Source of the DNA: Aurantibacter sp034110465
GTDB lineage: Bacteria > Bacteroidota > Bacteroidia > Flavobacteriales > Flavobacteriaceae
Reading direction: 5' to 3'
DNA length: 64,000 bases
Assembly: GCA_034110465.1 (NCBI GenBank)
Contig: JAWUZD010000009.1
Location: forward strand, 1-64,000
This document shows positions 52,951-61,609 of the stretch, piece after piece. Both the position numbers and the translations under genes were made by a program. The notes below the pieces were generated by a model. The model was not told where the DNA came from, made no database searches, and saw nothing but the letters and a program-made list of their open reading frames with translations. The stretch's first letter is position 1. Each line of letters opens with the position of its first letter.

Positions 52951-54423
52951 ATGATAAAGCAATTTATAAGTTTAGAATGTAAATCTTTTATTAGATCTGC
53001 ATCCTTTAAAACAAACTTAGCTATTAAGATTTTAATGGCTATTGGTGCGTTTTTTATGATTCTGTATTTCTTAGGAATTGGCGTTGGCGCATATTATTTA
53101 ATAGAGAAATTACTAAAAAAAGACCCATTAGTTGTTGTTAATCAATTTCTAATATTTTATGTGGTTGTAGATTTAGTGATTCGCTATTTTATGCAAAAAA
53201 TGCCTATAGTAAATATTAAACCATTTTTATATTTACCACTTAAAAAAGATACTATTATCCATTTTGGAATAGGAAAAACAATGGTGTCTTTTTTCAACAT
53301 ACTACACGCTTTTTTCTTTATTCCGTTTTCTGTAGTATTAATTATAGAAGGACACAATGTTTTAAATGTTATAGGTTGGCACTTAGGCGCAATGGCGCTT
53401 ATTTATTGCAATAACTTTATTAACATATTTGTAAATAGTAAAGACGTTGTTTTTGTTGGCGTATTGTCTACAATAGCAGGTTTAGGTGCTTTAATGTATT
53501 TTAATATTTTTGATATTACCATTTACACATCGCAAATATTCGAAGCTTTTTATAATCAGCCATATTTAGCATTAATTCCAATACCATTTGCCATATTTTT
53601 ATACAAATTAGCATTCAATTATTTTAAAAAATATTTTTATTTAGATGCTGGATTGGCAACAAAAGTAAAGATTGGTGAAACAGATAATATGACTTGGCTA
53701 GATCGTTTTGGAAGCGTTTCAACCTTTTTAAAAAATGATATAAAATTAATAAAACGAAACAAGCGCTCAAAAACTACAGTAATAATGAGTGTTGCTTTTA
53801 TCTTTTATGGCTTACTCTTTTTTACAGGAGCAGTAGAAGCTTATGATGGACCTTTTTGGCGTATTTTTGCAGGTATATTTGTGTCTGGTGGTTTCTTATT
53901 TAGTTTTGGTCAATTTGTGCCAAGCTGGGATAGTGCTTATTATCCGTTATTAATGAGTCAGAATATTAAATACAGGTTGTATTTAGAATCTAAATGGTAT
54001 TTAATGGTAATTGCCACAATAGCATCTACCATTTTAGCCTCTTTCTATTTGTATTTTGGTTGGCAAGCTTACGCCGCAGTATTAGCTGGAGCAATCTATA
54101 ATATTGGAGTAAATTCTCATATTGTACTTTGGGGCGGAGCATACATAAAAACACCAATAGATTTAACATCTAACAAAAAGGCGTTTGGAGACAAAAAAGC
54201 ATTCAATGTAAAAACCTTATTATTAACACTTCCTAAATTAGTGTTACCAATGGTAATTTATGCTGCTGGACACTTTTTACAAGGCGAATTATTTGGGTTT
54301 ATATTAATAGCAATCTGCGGTTTGTTAGGCTTCTTTTTAAAAAACAAAGTGTTTGCTATTATAGAACGCGTTTACAAATCGGAAAAATATAAAACTTTAG
54401 CTGCTTACAAACAAACAAATTAA
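52951..54423 (+). CDS. DUF5687-type ABC-2 permease
   Basis: The 490-residue protein has about twelve hydrophobic segments and matches DUF5687, a Bacteroidota permease group. It begins MIKQFISLECKSFIRSASFKTN, an opening typical of ABC-2 type exporters, and a cytoplasmic loop (about 240-270) is rich in basic residues (LKNDIKLIKRNKRSKTT). The ATP-binding gene follows 4 nt later, so the two form an exporter. Substrate unknown; PadR control suggests a stress- or drug-type compound. Confidence 0.85.
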   Translation: MIKQFISLECKSFIRSASFKTNLAIKILMAIGAFFMILYFLGIGVGAYYLIEKLLKKDPLVVVNQFLIFYVVVDLVIRYFMQKMPIVNIKPFLYLPLKKDTIIHFGIGKTMVSFFNILHAFFFIPFSVVLIIEGHNVLNVIGWHLGAMALIYCNNFINIFVNSKDVVFVGVLSTIAGLGALMYFNIFDITIYTSQIFEAFYNQPYLALIPIPFAIFLYKLAFNYFKKYFYLDAGLATKVKIGETDNMTWLDRFGSVSTFLKNDIKLIKRNKRSKTTVIMSVAFIFYGLLFFTGAVEAYDGPFWRIFAGIFVSGGFLFSFGQFVPSWDSAYYPLLMSQNIKYRLYLESKWYLMVIATIASTILASFYLYFGWQAYAAVLAGAIYNIGVNSHIVLWGGAYIKTPIDLTSNKKAFGDKKAFNVKTLLLTLPKLVLPMVIYAAGHFLQGELFGFILIAICGLLGFFLKNKVFAIIERVYKSEKYKTLAAYKQTN

Positions 54424-54427
54424 AGGT

Positions 54428-55135
54428 ATGATTATAACAACAAATTTATCTAAAACATATAATAGTAATACAGTTTTAAATATAGAATCTTTAGAGATTC
54501 CTAAAGGTCAGAGTTTTGGTTTAGTAGGGAATAATGGTGCTGGGAAAACAACATATTTCAGTCTGCTTTTAGATTTAATCCAACCAACAACTGGATATAT
54601 AACAAGCAACAATGTTCAAGTTAATAAAAGTGAAGAATGGAAACCATTTACTTCTGCTTTTATAGATGAAACGTTTTTAATTGGTTATTTAACGGCTGAA
54701 GAATATTTTTATTTTATTGGAGATTTAAGAGGTCAATCTAAAAAAGAGGTTGATCATCTTTTAGCTCAATTTGAAGATTTCTTCCACGGTGAAATTTTAA
54801 ATCAGAAAAAATATTTACGCGATTTAAGTAAAGGAAATCAGAAAAAAGCAGGTATTGTAGCCGCATTAATTGGAAATCCTGAAATTATTATTTTAGATGA
54901 ACCTTTTGCTAACTTAGATCCAACAACACAAATTAGATTAAAAGGAATTATTAAAGACTTAGCTAATAAAAAAGGTGTTACCGTTTTAGTTTCAAGTCAC
55001 GATTTACAACACGTAACAGATGTTTGCGAACGTATTGTTGTTTTAGAAAAAGGAGAAATGGTAAAAGATTTAGAAACTAATGCAGCAACACTTAAAGAAT
55101 TGGAAGCACATTTTTCTGGTGAAGAATTAGTCTAG
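54428..55135 (+). CDS. ABC transporter ATP-binding protein
   Basis: The 235-residue ATPase has Walker A GNNGAGKTT (about 34-42), the signature LSKGNQKKAGIV (C-loop, with Lys for the usual Gly-Gln context), Walker B IIILDEPFANLDP, and the switch His in VSSHDLQH. It pairs with the DUF5687 permease upstream. A terminator at 55155-55198 ends the PadR operon. Confidence 0.96.
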   Translation: MIITTNLSKTYNSNTVLNIESLEIPKGQSFGLVGNNGAGKTTYFSLLLDLIQPTTGYITSNNVQVNKSEEWKPFTSAFIDETFLIGYLTAEEYFYFIGDLRGQSKKEVDHLLAQFEDFFHGEILNQKKYLRDLSKGNQKKAGIVAALIGNPEIIILDEPFANLDPTTQIRLKGIIKDLANKKGVTVLVSSHDLQHVTDVCERIVVLEKGEMVKDLETNAATLKELEAHFSGEELV

Positions 55136-55154
55136 TTATAATTTAAATCATATT

Positions 55155-55198
55155 AAAAAAACTCAAATTTCAGAATGTTCTGGAGTTTGAGTTTTTTT
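55155..55198. terminator. Terminator of the PadR-ABC operon
   Basis: AAAAAACTCAAA pairs with TTTGAGTTTTTT (arms about 55156-55167 and 55186-55197), with an inner CAGAA/TTCTG stem, followed by T's. Confidence 0.85.
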
Positions 55199-55348
55199 GT
55201 TTTAAAACAAGTCATTTTAGTATTTAAACTTTAGAATTAGTAATTTATTAAGCTATTAAAAAAAAGATGCTTATTTTTACGTGCTTTCATAACAAGACAT
55301 ACTAATTGTATTAGTTTTAAGTTATGTTATTATAAATATATTATTACA

Positions 55349-57940
55349 TTGAAAATAGGATTTAAAATAGCAGTTTACACGCTAGTTATAGTACTTAGTT
55401 TACAAAGTTGTTCTCGTAAAAAAGACAAGTTTTTAACAAGAAACTTCCACGCTTTAACTACAAAATACAATGTTTTATTTAATGGTTACAACGCCTTAAA
55501 TCAAGGTAGAGACGCGCTAAATAAAGCTTATACAGACGATTATTGGGAAGTTTTACCAGTAGAACGCATGCAGGTTACAGAAGAAATGATACTTCCAGGA
55601 CAATCTTCTAAAAATGCAGATTTTACTAAAGCAGAAGAAAAAGCGGTTGCAGCCATACAAAAACACGGAATGAATATTGGTGGAAAAGAGAAAAACCCAC
55701 AAATAGATGAAGCTTATCTATTGTTAGGTGAAGCCAGATATTTCGATCAACGTTTTATTCCAGCTTTAGAAGCTTTCAATTATATCCTTTATAAATATCC
55801 CTTAAGCGATAAAATTAATCAAGCTAAAGTGTGGCGAGAAAAAACAAATATTCGTTTGGAAAACGATGAGATTGCCATAAAAAATCTAAAAAGACTTTTA
55901 GAACAAGAAAAGTTAGAAGGTCAAGAATTATCCGACGCTACATCGGTTTTAGCACAGGCTTATATTAATATAAAATCTATAGATAGCGCATTAACACAAA
56001 TTAAAATTGCAGCTTCAGAAACTAAAAAACCTTTTGAAAAAGCACGTTTCAATTTTATAAAAGGTCAGCTTTATAATAATTTAAAAGAAACGGATAGTGC
56101 AAATATGGCTTTTGATCAGGTTATAAAACTAAACCGACAAATTCCTCGTAAATACTTAGTGTCTGCATATATAGAAAAAACTAAGAATTTTGATTACGAA
56201 AATGGGAATAAATTAGAATTCGAAAAACATCTTATGCGATTAGAAGACTATTACGAAAACAGACCGTATTTAGATAGAATTTACCATCAAATTGCGGAGT
56301 ATAATTTAAAAACTAATAAAGATTCTACTGCTATAACTTATTATAATAAGTCTTTAAGAGCAACAACATCAGATAAAAAATTAAACGCCAAAAACTATCT
56401 TACTCTAGGAGATTACTATTTTAATAATGCTAATTATAAAACTGCAGGTGCTTATTTTGATAGTACTATGGTTAATTTAAAACTAAACAGTAAACCTTAT
56501 AGAATTATAAAGCGAAAAAGAGAAAATCTTGAAGATGTAATTACATACGAAGGTATTGCTGAGGTTAACGATAGTATTTTAATGTTAACTAGAATGTCTG
56601 AAACAGAACGTTTAGATTATTTTACAGCATATACAGACAAACTTCAAGCTGAAGCTGAAGCAGAGAAAGAACGTTTAGAGATAGAAGCACGAAAGAATGG
56701 TTTGGCTATAAACGATTTTGATGCAGGTAACTTTGTGAGAAATAAATCTAATCCTTCAGCTTCTAATTCATCATTTTATTTTTACAACCCAACAACGGTT
56801 GCTTACGGAAAAAACGAGTTTGCTAAAGTTTGGGGAGAACGTAAAAACAAAGATAATTGGCGTTGGTCAAGTAATAAAACAGTGTCTTTTAATAATGATG
56901 CAATTGCAAGCATAGACGCTACAATTTCACAAGACTCTTTAAAAACGTTTGATCCTCAATTTTATATAGCTCAAATTCCTTCAGAAGAAAAAATTATAGA
57001 TAGCTTAAAAACAGATCGTAATTACGCTTATTACCAATTAGGTTTAATTTACAAGGAGAAATTTAAGGAGTATGGACTATCTAAAAATAAGTTTCAAAAT
57101 CTATTAAAAAGTAGCCCAGAAGAAAAGCTAATATTACCTTCAAAATATAATTTATTTAAAATAAATGAGCTGTTAAACGAAACCTCTCAAGCTGCATTTT
57201 ATAAAGAAGATATTATATCTAATTATCCAGAATCTAGATATGCTAAAATTTTAAGCAATCCAGAATTTGCAAAAACTTTAGATACCGAAAGTCCAGAGTA
57301 TTTGTATGCACAAACCTACAAGTTACTTCAAGAGCAGAATTATGCTAAGGTTATTTCAGAATCTAGTAAGTATTCCGCTTATTTTTCAGACGAACCTATT
57401 CAGCCAAAATTCGAGTTGTTAAAAGCAACTGCAGAAGGACGCTTATTTGGTTATAAAACCTATACAGCAAGTTTAAATGCAATTGCATTAGATTATGCAA
57501 ATACACCAGAAGGACAACTAGCAAAAGAATTAGCTAAGAGCTTAGAAAAAGTTAAAGATACTACTTTTGTAGACTCTAAAGAGTCTAAGCATTTTAAAGC
57601 AATCTACACGTTCAAAGCAGATGAGTTTGATAAAGTTGAAGAATTTAAAAAGCAATTAACAGAATCTGTTAAAACAATAAATTATTACGACTTAACTGTT
57701 TCCGAAGATATTTATAATACCGACACTAAATTTATAGTAGTTCACGGAATTTCAAGTATTCAAGGCGCAAAAGGATTTGCTTTATTATTAAAAGAAAGTG
57801 AAGCGGTCAAAAACAAGAAAAAGACAAAACGAAACAAAAAAACATTAAAACTAGATAGACCAGCATTTGGAATATCTTCTGAAAATTATACTATAATTCA
57901 AACCCATAAAAATCTAAATAGCTATTTAGAATTAAAATAA
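55349..57940 (+). CDS. sprE: T9SS/gliding lipoprotein PorW/SprE
   Basis: The 863-residue protein has a lipoprotein signal (LVIVLSLQSC, Cys about 21) and many TPR-like helical repeats, with the opening FHALTTKYNVLFNGYNALNQGRD typical of SprE/PorW. SprE is needed for type IX secretion and gliding in Flavobacterium; PorW is its Porphyromonas counterpart, an outer-membrane lipoprotein. The start is a TTG (55349-55351) with no ATG nearby. A bactofilin gene starts 8 nt after its stop. Confidence 0.9.
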   Translation: MKIGFKIAVYTLVIVLSLQSCSRKKDKFLTRNFHALTTKYNVLFNGYNALNQGRDALNKAYTDDYWEVLPVERMQVTEEMILPGQSSKNADFTKAEEKAVAAIQKHGMNIGGKEKNPQIDEAYLLLGEARYFDQRFIPALEAFNYILYKYPLSDKINQAKVWREKTNIRLENDEIAIKNLKRLLEQEKLEGQELSDATSVLAQAYINIKSIDSALTQIKIAASETKKPFEKARFNFIKGQLYNNLKETDSANMAFDQVIKLNRQIPRKYLVSAYIEKTKNFDYENGNKLEFEKHLMRLEDYYENRPYLDRIYHQIAEYNLKTNKDSTAITYYNKSLRATTSDKKLNAKNYLTLGDYYFNNANYKTAGAYFDSTMVNLKLNSKPYRIIKRKRENLEDVITYEGIAEVNDSILMLTRMSETERLDYFTAYTDKLQAEAEAEKERLEIEARKNGLAINDFDAGNFVRNKSNPSASNSSFYFYNPTTVAYGKNEFAKVWGERKNKDNWRWSSNKTVSFNNDAIASIDATISQDSLKTFDPQFYIAQIPSEEKIIDSLKTDRNYAYYQLGLIYKEKFKEYGLSKNKFQNLLKSSPEEKLILPSKYNLFKINELLNETSQAAFYKEDIISNYPESRYAKILSNPEFAKTLDTESPEYLYAQTYKLLQEQNYAKVISESSKYSAYFSDEPIQPKFELLKATAEGRLFGYKTYTASLNAIALDYANTPEGQLAKELAKSLEKVKDTTFVDSKESKHFKAIYTFKADEFDKVEEFKKQLTESVKTINYYDLTVSEDIYNTDTKFIVVHGISSIQGAKGFALLLKESEAVKNKKKTKRNKKTLKLDRPAFGISSENYTIIQTHKNLNSYLELK

Positions 57941-57948
57941 GTATTGTA

Positions 57949-58335
57949 ATGAAACGAGGACAACAAGACACTTCTGCAATCCAAAATATAATTGCTAAAA
58001 AAACACAAATTATTGGCGATTTTATAAGTGAAGGCGATATTAGAATTGATGGAATTATTGAAGGAAATATAAAAACAACAGGAAAGGTTGTTGTAGGGCA
58101 AGAAGGTAAAATTATTGGAACTTTAGAAAGTAGTTGTGCTTATTTTGAAGGCTCTTTTCAAGGCGATATGAAAATTGCAGGTTTATTAACCTTAAAAAGT
58201 ACCGCTAAAATTGAAGGAGATGTTGTTACCGAGAAATTAGCAGTAGAACCTGGAGCAACATTTAATGTGTCTTGTAAAATGACATCATCTGTAAAAGACT
58301 TACAAAGTGACGGAAAAACCCAAAAAACAGCTTAA
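57949..58335 (+). CDS. Bactofilin-family cytoskeletal protein
   Basis: The 128-residue protein has the right-handed beta-helix bactofilin domain (about 20-110) with repeats such as GDIRIDGIIEGNIKTTGKVVVG, here in periodic G-x-I/V strands. Bactofilins self-assemble to polymers that act in cell shape and envelope assembly. The C-terminus is lysine/serine-rich. The GTG start of the next gene lies inside its last 29 nt, a real reading-frame overlap, so the two are translationally coupled. Confidence 0.92.
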   Translation: MKRGQQDTSAIQNIIAKKTQIIGDFISEGDIRIDGIIEGNIKTTGKVVVGQEGKIIGTLESSCAYFEGSFQGDMKIAGLLTLKSTAKIEGDVVTEKLAVEPGATFNVSCKMTSSVKDLQSDGKTQKTA

Positions 58336-58546
58336 TAAATTTATACGGTTTAGTTCTATAGGTTTACAAATGGGACTAACCATATATTTAGGTAGTAAAC
58401 TTGGTGAATGGTTAGATGTAAAATTTAACAACCAAGACCAATTATATTATAAAATAGTGTCCATGTTAGCTGTTTGTATAGCCATAGGCTCAGTAATTTT
58501 TCAAGTTCTCAAAATAACTAATAACGATAATAAAAATTCTAAATGA
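58307..58546 (+). CDS. atpZ: AtpZ/AtpI-family protein
   Basis: The 79-residue protein has two membrane helices (about 15-32 and 46-66) with a Q-M-G-L-T-I-Y-L-G-S-K-L-G-E-W motif, as in AtpZ/AtpI proteins that accompany F-type ATP synthase operons and help assembly or cation transport. It starts at a GTG (58307) within the end of the bactofilin gene and ends in TGA that overlaps the ATG of the next gene (ATGA). The nearby atpB supports the name. Confidence 0.85.
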   Translation: MTEKPKKQLNKFIRFSSIGLQMGLTIYLGSKLGEWLDVKFNNQDQLYYKIVSMLAVCIAIGSVIFQVLKITNNDNKNSK

Positions 58547-58914
58547 TTAAACGCATTATCTTAGTACTTATAGCAATTCTATTGTTATTTGTTATTAGTT
58601 ACACGTTACACTATTCTTTATTAAATGAAGATTTAGCGTTTTCTTTATTAAACATTTATACTTTCCATGCTATTTCTGCAATCTTAATTTACATTTGTAT
58701 AGAAGTAGTAGCAGACAAACTACCTAATCAAGCTGGTTACGCTTATTTAATGTTAATGTGTTTTAAAATTGGTGGCTTTGTATTAATTTTTCAAGCTTCT
58801 GTATTTTCTATAGAAGTTTTGTCTCAAACACAACGTTTAGCATTAGTGGCGCCATTATTTATATTTTTAATAGCCGAGGCAATTGCTGTAGCAAAGTTGT
58901 TAAACAGCAAATAG
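58543..58914 (+). CDS. DUF6168 family membrane protein
   Basis: The 123-residue protein has four membrane helices (about 4-24, 38-58, 65-85, 95-115) and sits between atpZ and atpB, the place where an AtpI-like protein would be. It matches DUF6168, a Bacteroidota family found upstream of atpB. The function is unknown but an assembly or ion role with ATP synthase is likely from context. It overlaps atpZ by 4 nt. Confidence 0.75.
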   Translation: MIKRIILVLIAILLLFVISYTLHYSLLNEDLAFSLLNIYTFHAISAILIYICIEVVADKLPNQAGYAYLMLMCFKIGGFVLIFQASVFSIEVLSQTQRLALVAPLFIFLIAEAIAVAKLLNSK

Positions 58915-58981
58915 TTAGAGGCTTTATTTCATTTAAAATCTTTATTTTTTTTCAACAAATAAAAGTAACTCAAAAAAGCGT

Positions 58982-59010
58982 TTGGTTTTTTAAATTATTC
59001 CGTACATTTG
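58982..59010 (+). promoter_or_regulatory. Promoter of atpBEFHAG
   Basis: TTG (58982-58984), an 18-nt spacer and TACATTTG (59003-59010) fit the Bacteroidota consensus exactly. The ATG of atpB is 42 nt after the -7 box. It lies after the DUF6168 gene, so the main atp genes have their own promoter. Confidence 0.7.
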
Positions 59011-59052
59011 CACAAAATTTACGAAGAATAAATTTTATAAGTTTAGAAAATT

Positions 59053-60186
59053 ATGATGGTAGCAAAAAAATCTATCAAGTTTATAGCAGTATTAGTTTTA
59101 ACGTTAACTTCTTTCGTGGCATTTGCTAATGAAGGCGAAAAAGGTGGCGGAAATGTTGATACTAAAGAGGAAATCCAAGACTACATAAAACATCACTTAG
59201 CAGATTCTCATGATTTCTCTTTGTTCTCTTATACAGCAGATAATGGCGAGAGAAAACACGTTGGTTTTCCGTTGCCCGTTATTGTTTGGACTAAAGATGG
59301 TTTAAAATCATTTATGTCTTCAGCTTTTCATCATAACGATGATGGAACTGAAATAGTTACAAAAGGAAACACTAAGTTAGTAAAACTTCACAGTAAAATA
59401 TACGAATTAGATGCTGGAGCAACAGTAGTCAGTTTCGATGCAGATCATCACGCTACAAACGCACACAAAGTATTAGATTTTTCTATTACTAAATCTGTTT
59501 TTGGAATGTTGTTAGCAGGATTGTTAATGTTGTTAGGTTTTACAGCTTTAGCAAGAGGTTATAAAAAAGGTAATGGAATACCAAAAGGAGTTGGTAGATT
59601 TTTAGAACCATTAGTGCTTTATGTTCGTGATGAAATTGCGAGACCAAACATTGGAGAGAAAAAATACAAGAAGTTTATGCCTTATTTATTAACGGTATTT
59701 TTCTTTATCTGGATTTTAAACTTATTAGGTTTAACGCCATTAGGTTTTAATGTTACGGGTCAAATAGCAGTTACGGTTTGTTTAGCCTTAGTTACTTTAG
59801 TGGTATATATAACAAACGGATCTAAAGATTTTTGGATGCATACATTATGGATGCCAGGAGTTCCTAAAATATTACGCCCAATTTTAGCAATATTAGAATT
59901 AGCAGGATTCTTACTAATTAAACCATTTTCTTTATTAGTACGTTTATTTGCAAATATTACTGCAGGTCACTCAGTAGTTATGGGTATTGCTGCATTAATG
60001 TTATTGTTGAAATCTGAATTTGGAACAGTTGGTGCAACGGGGATTTCATTCTTGTTAACTATGTTTTTAACTATAATAGAATTATTAGTAGCGTTTTTAC
60101 AAGCGTTTATATTTACTATGTTAACAGCACTATTTATTGGAATGGCTGTAGAAGAACATGATCATGCAGATACGCATAGTCATTAA
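59053..60186 (+). CDS. atpB: F0 ATP synthase subunit a
   Basis: The 377-residue protein has a signal-like N-terminus and a long periplasmic extension (about 25-145) that is rich in His, Asp and Glu, a Bacteroidota trait absent from E. coli AtpB (271). Five or more membrane helices follow. The proton-channel arginine lies in SLLVRLFANITAGHSV (about 293-308), and LVAFLQAFIFTMLTALFIGMAVEEH is the last helix. The C-terminus is His-rich (EHDHADTHSH). Confidence 0.95.
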   Translation: MMVAKKSIKFIAVLVLTLTSFVAFANEGEKGGGNVDTKEEIQDYIKHHLADSHDFSLFSYTADNGERKHVGFPLPVIVWTKDGLKSFMSSAFHHNDDGTEIVTKGNTKLVKLHSKIYELDAGATVVSFDADHHATNAHKVLDFSITKSVFGMLLAGLLMLLGFTALARGYKKGNGIPKGVGRFLEPLVLYVRDEIARPNIGEKKYKKFMPYLLTVFFFIWILNLLGLTPLGFNVTGQIAVTVCLALVTLVVYITNGSKDFWMHTLWMPGVPKILRPILAILELAGFLLIKPFSLLVRLFANITAGHSVVMGIAALMLLLKSEFGTVGATGISFLLTMFLTIIELLVAFLQAFIFTMLTALFIGMAVEEHDHADTHSH

Positions 60187-60228
60187 AAAAGAATTTGTTT
60201 AATTAATAATTATAAAAATCAAATTAGT

Positions 60229-60417
60229 ATGTACAATTTAATTGGAGCAGGATTAATCGTAATCGGTGGAGGAATCGGATTAGGTCAAATTGGAGGAAAA
60301 GCAATGGAAGGTATTGCTCGTCAACCTGAGGCAGCTGGTAAAATTCAAACGGCGATGATCATTATTGGAGCATTATTAGAAGGTTTAGCATTTGGTGCTT
60401 TACTTTTAGGAAAATAA
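60229..60417 (+). CDS. atpE: F0 ATP synthase subunit c
   Basis: The 62-residue protolipid has two helices: GAGLIVIGGGIGLGQIGGKA and AMIIIGALLEGLAFGALLL. The proton-binding Glu is E51 (ALLEGLAFG), and the loop RQPEAAGK is the polar loop of subunit c. No Ser or Thr follows Glu, which suggests H+ and not Na+ coupling. It is very short, as in other Bacteroidota. A very strong hairpin lies just after it. Confidence 0.97.
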   Translation: MYNLIGAGLIVIGGGIGLGQIGGKAMEGIARQPEAAGKIQTAMIIIGALLEGLAFGALLLGK

Positions 60418-60434
60418 TTCCGATAAAAAAACCT

Positions 60435-60473
60435 AAAACAATTTCTGTAACGGTTGGTTACAGAAATTGTTTT
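60435..60473 (+). terminator. 17-bp hairpin with T-tract between atpE and atpF
   Basis: A perfect 17-bp stem (60435-60451 with 60457-60473, core CAATTTCTGTAAC) with a 5-nt loop and T's to 60474 is terminator-like but lies in the middle of the atp operon. It may stop part of the transcripts or protect the 3' end of atpE mRNA, so more c-subunit is made than b-subunit. Confidence 0.75.
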
Positions 60474-60509
60474 TAACAAAATTAAACAAAACAAAGGTAT
60501 TTAAGTATT

Positions 60510-61007
60510 ATGGATATATTTAACGATTTTTCAATAGGGTTGTTTGCTATGCAATTAGTAATCCTACTTCTTTTATTATTTTTATTAGCTAAGTTTGCTT
60601 GGAAGCCAATAATGGAAGCATTAACTGAGCGCGAAGAAGGAATACAAAACGCATTAGATGCAGCTGAAGACGCTAAACTTGAAATGCAAAACTTAACAAC
60701 TTCTAACGATAAGTTGTTAAAAGAAGCAAGAGCAGAACGTGAAGCAATGCTTAAAGAAGCTCGTGAAATGAAAGATAATATGATTGGAGATGCTAAAGAG
60801 GAAGCGCAAACACAAGCTAACGCTATGATTGCTCAAGCTCAAGAAGCTATTCAAGGAGAAAAGAAAGCTGCTATGGCAGAATTAAAATCTCATGTTGCTA
60901 CCTTATCTGTTGATATAGCAGAAAAAGTAGTACGTCAAGAATTATCTAACAAAGACAAGCAATTAGAGCTAGTTGAGTCTATGTTAAAAGATGCAACTTT
61001 AAACTAA
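60510..61007 (+). CDS. atpF: F0 ATP synthase subunit b
   Basis: The 165-residue protein has one N-terminal membrane helix (AMQLVILLLLLFLLAKFAW) and a long charged, alanine-rich coiled coil (about 35-150) that forms the peripheral stalk. The conserved W-K-P-I after the helix is present. It is a homodimer in bacteria with one b gene, as here. It lies between the hairpin and atpH. Confidence 0.96.
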   Translation: MDIFNDFSIGLFAMQLVILLLLLFLLAKFAWKPIMEALTEREEGIQNALDAAEDAKLEMQNLTTSNDKLLKEARAEREAMLKEAREMKDNMIGDAKEEAQTQANAMIAQAQEAIQGEKKAAMAELKSHVATLSVDIAEKVVRQELSNKDKQLELVESMLKDATLN

Positions 61008-61014
61008 TATAACT

Positions 61015-61551
61015 ATGTCAGGAACAAGAGCAGCCGTACGTTATGCCAAAGCAGTTTTAGCTTTAGCTCAAGATCAAAATACAGCAGAAGCTGTAAATAC
61101 AGATATGAGTCTAATTGCTAACACAGTTAATGGAAGTAAAGAGTTACAAGATGTTTTACAAAGTCCTGTAATTATTGCTGAAGTTAAAAAATCGGCATTA
61201 TTAGCAGTGTTTCCTAATACAACAAAAAACACAGTGGATTTAATCAATACATTAATTACAAATAATCGTTTAAATATTTTTGGAGCTGTTGCTTCTAAAT
61301 ATGTTGCGTTATATAATGATGCTATTGGAAATCAAACTGCAACAGTTACTACAGCTATAGCATTGTCTGGAGATTTAGAAACTAAGGTTCTAGCTAAGGT
61401 TAAAGAATTAACAGGAAAAGCAGTAATAGTAACTAATATTATAGACGAAACTATTTTAGGTGGTTTTATCTTAAGAGTTGGAGACTTACAATACGATGCA
61501 AGTATATCCAATCAATTGAACAAATTAAAAAGAGAATTTACATTAAACTAA
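61015..61551 (+). CDS. atpH: F1 ATP synthase subunit delta
   Basis: The 178-residue protein has the delta (OSCP) helical N-domain (GTRAAVRYAKAVLALAQDQ) and the C-terminal motif ILGGFILRVGDLQYDASISNQLNKLKREF, which links F1 to the b stalk. Start and length are normal. It lies 7 nt after atpF and 58 nt before atpA. Confidence 0.95.
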   Translation: MSGTRAAVRYAKAVLALAQDQNTAEAVNTDMSLIANTVNGSKELQDVLQSPVIIAEVKKSALLAVFPNTTKNTVDLINTLITNNRLNIFGAVASKYVALYNDAIGNQTATVTTAIALSGDLETKVLAKVKELTGKAVIVTNIIDETILGGFILRVGDLQYDASISNQLNKLKREFTLN

Positions 61552-61609
61552 AGGCTTAGAAATTAGATGTATCTAACGTCTAACTTTTAGCGAATTAATA
61601 CTAAATAAA

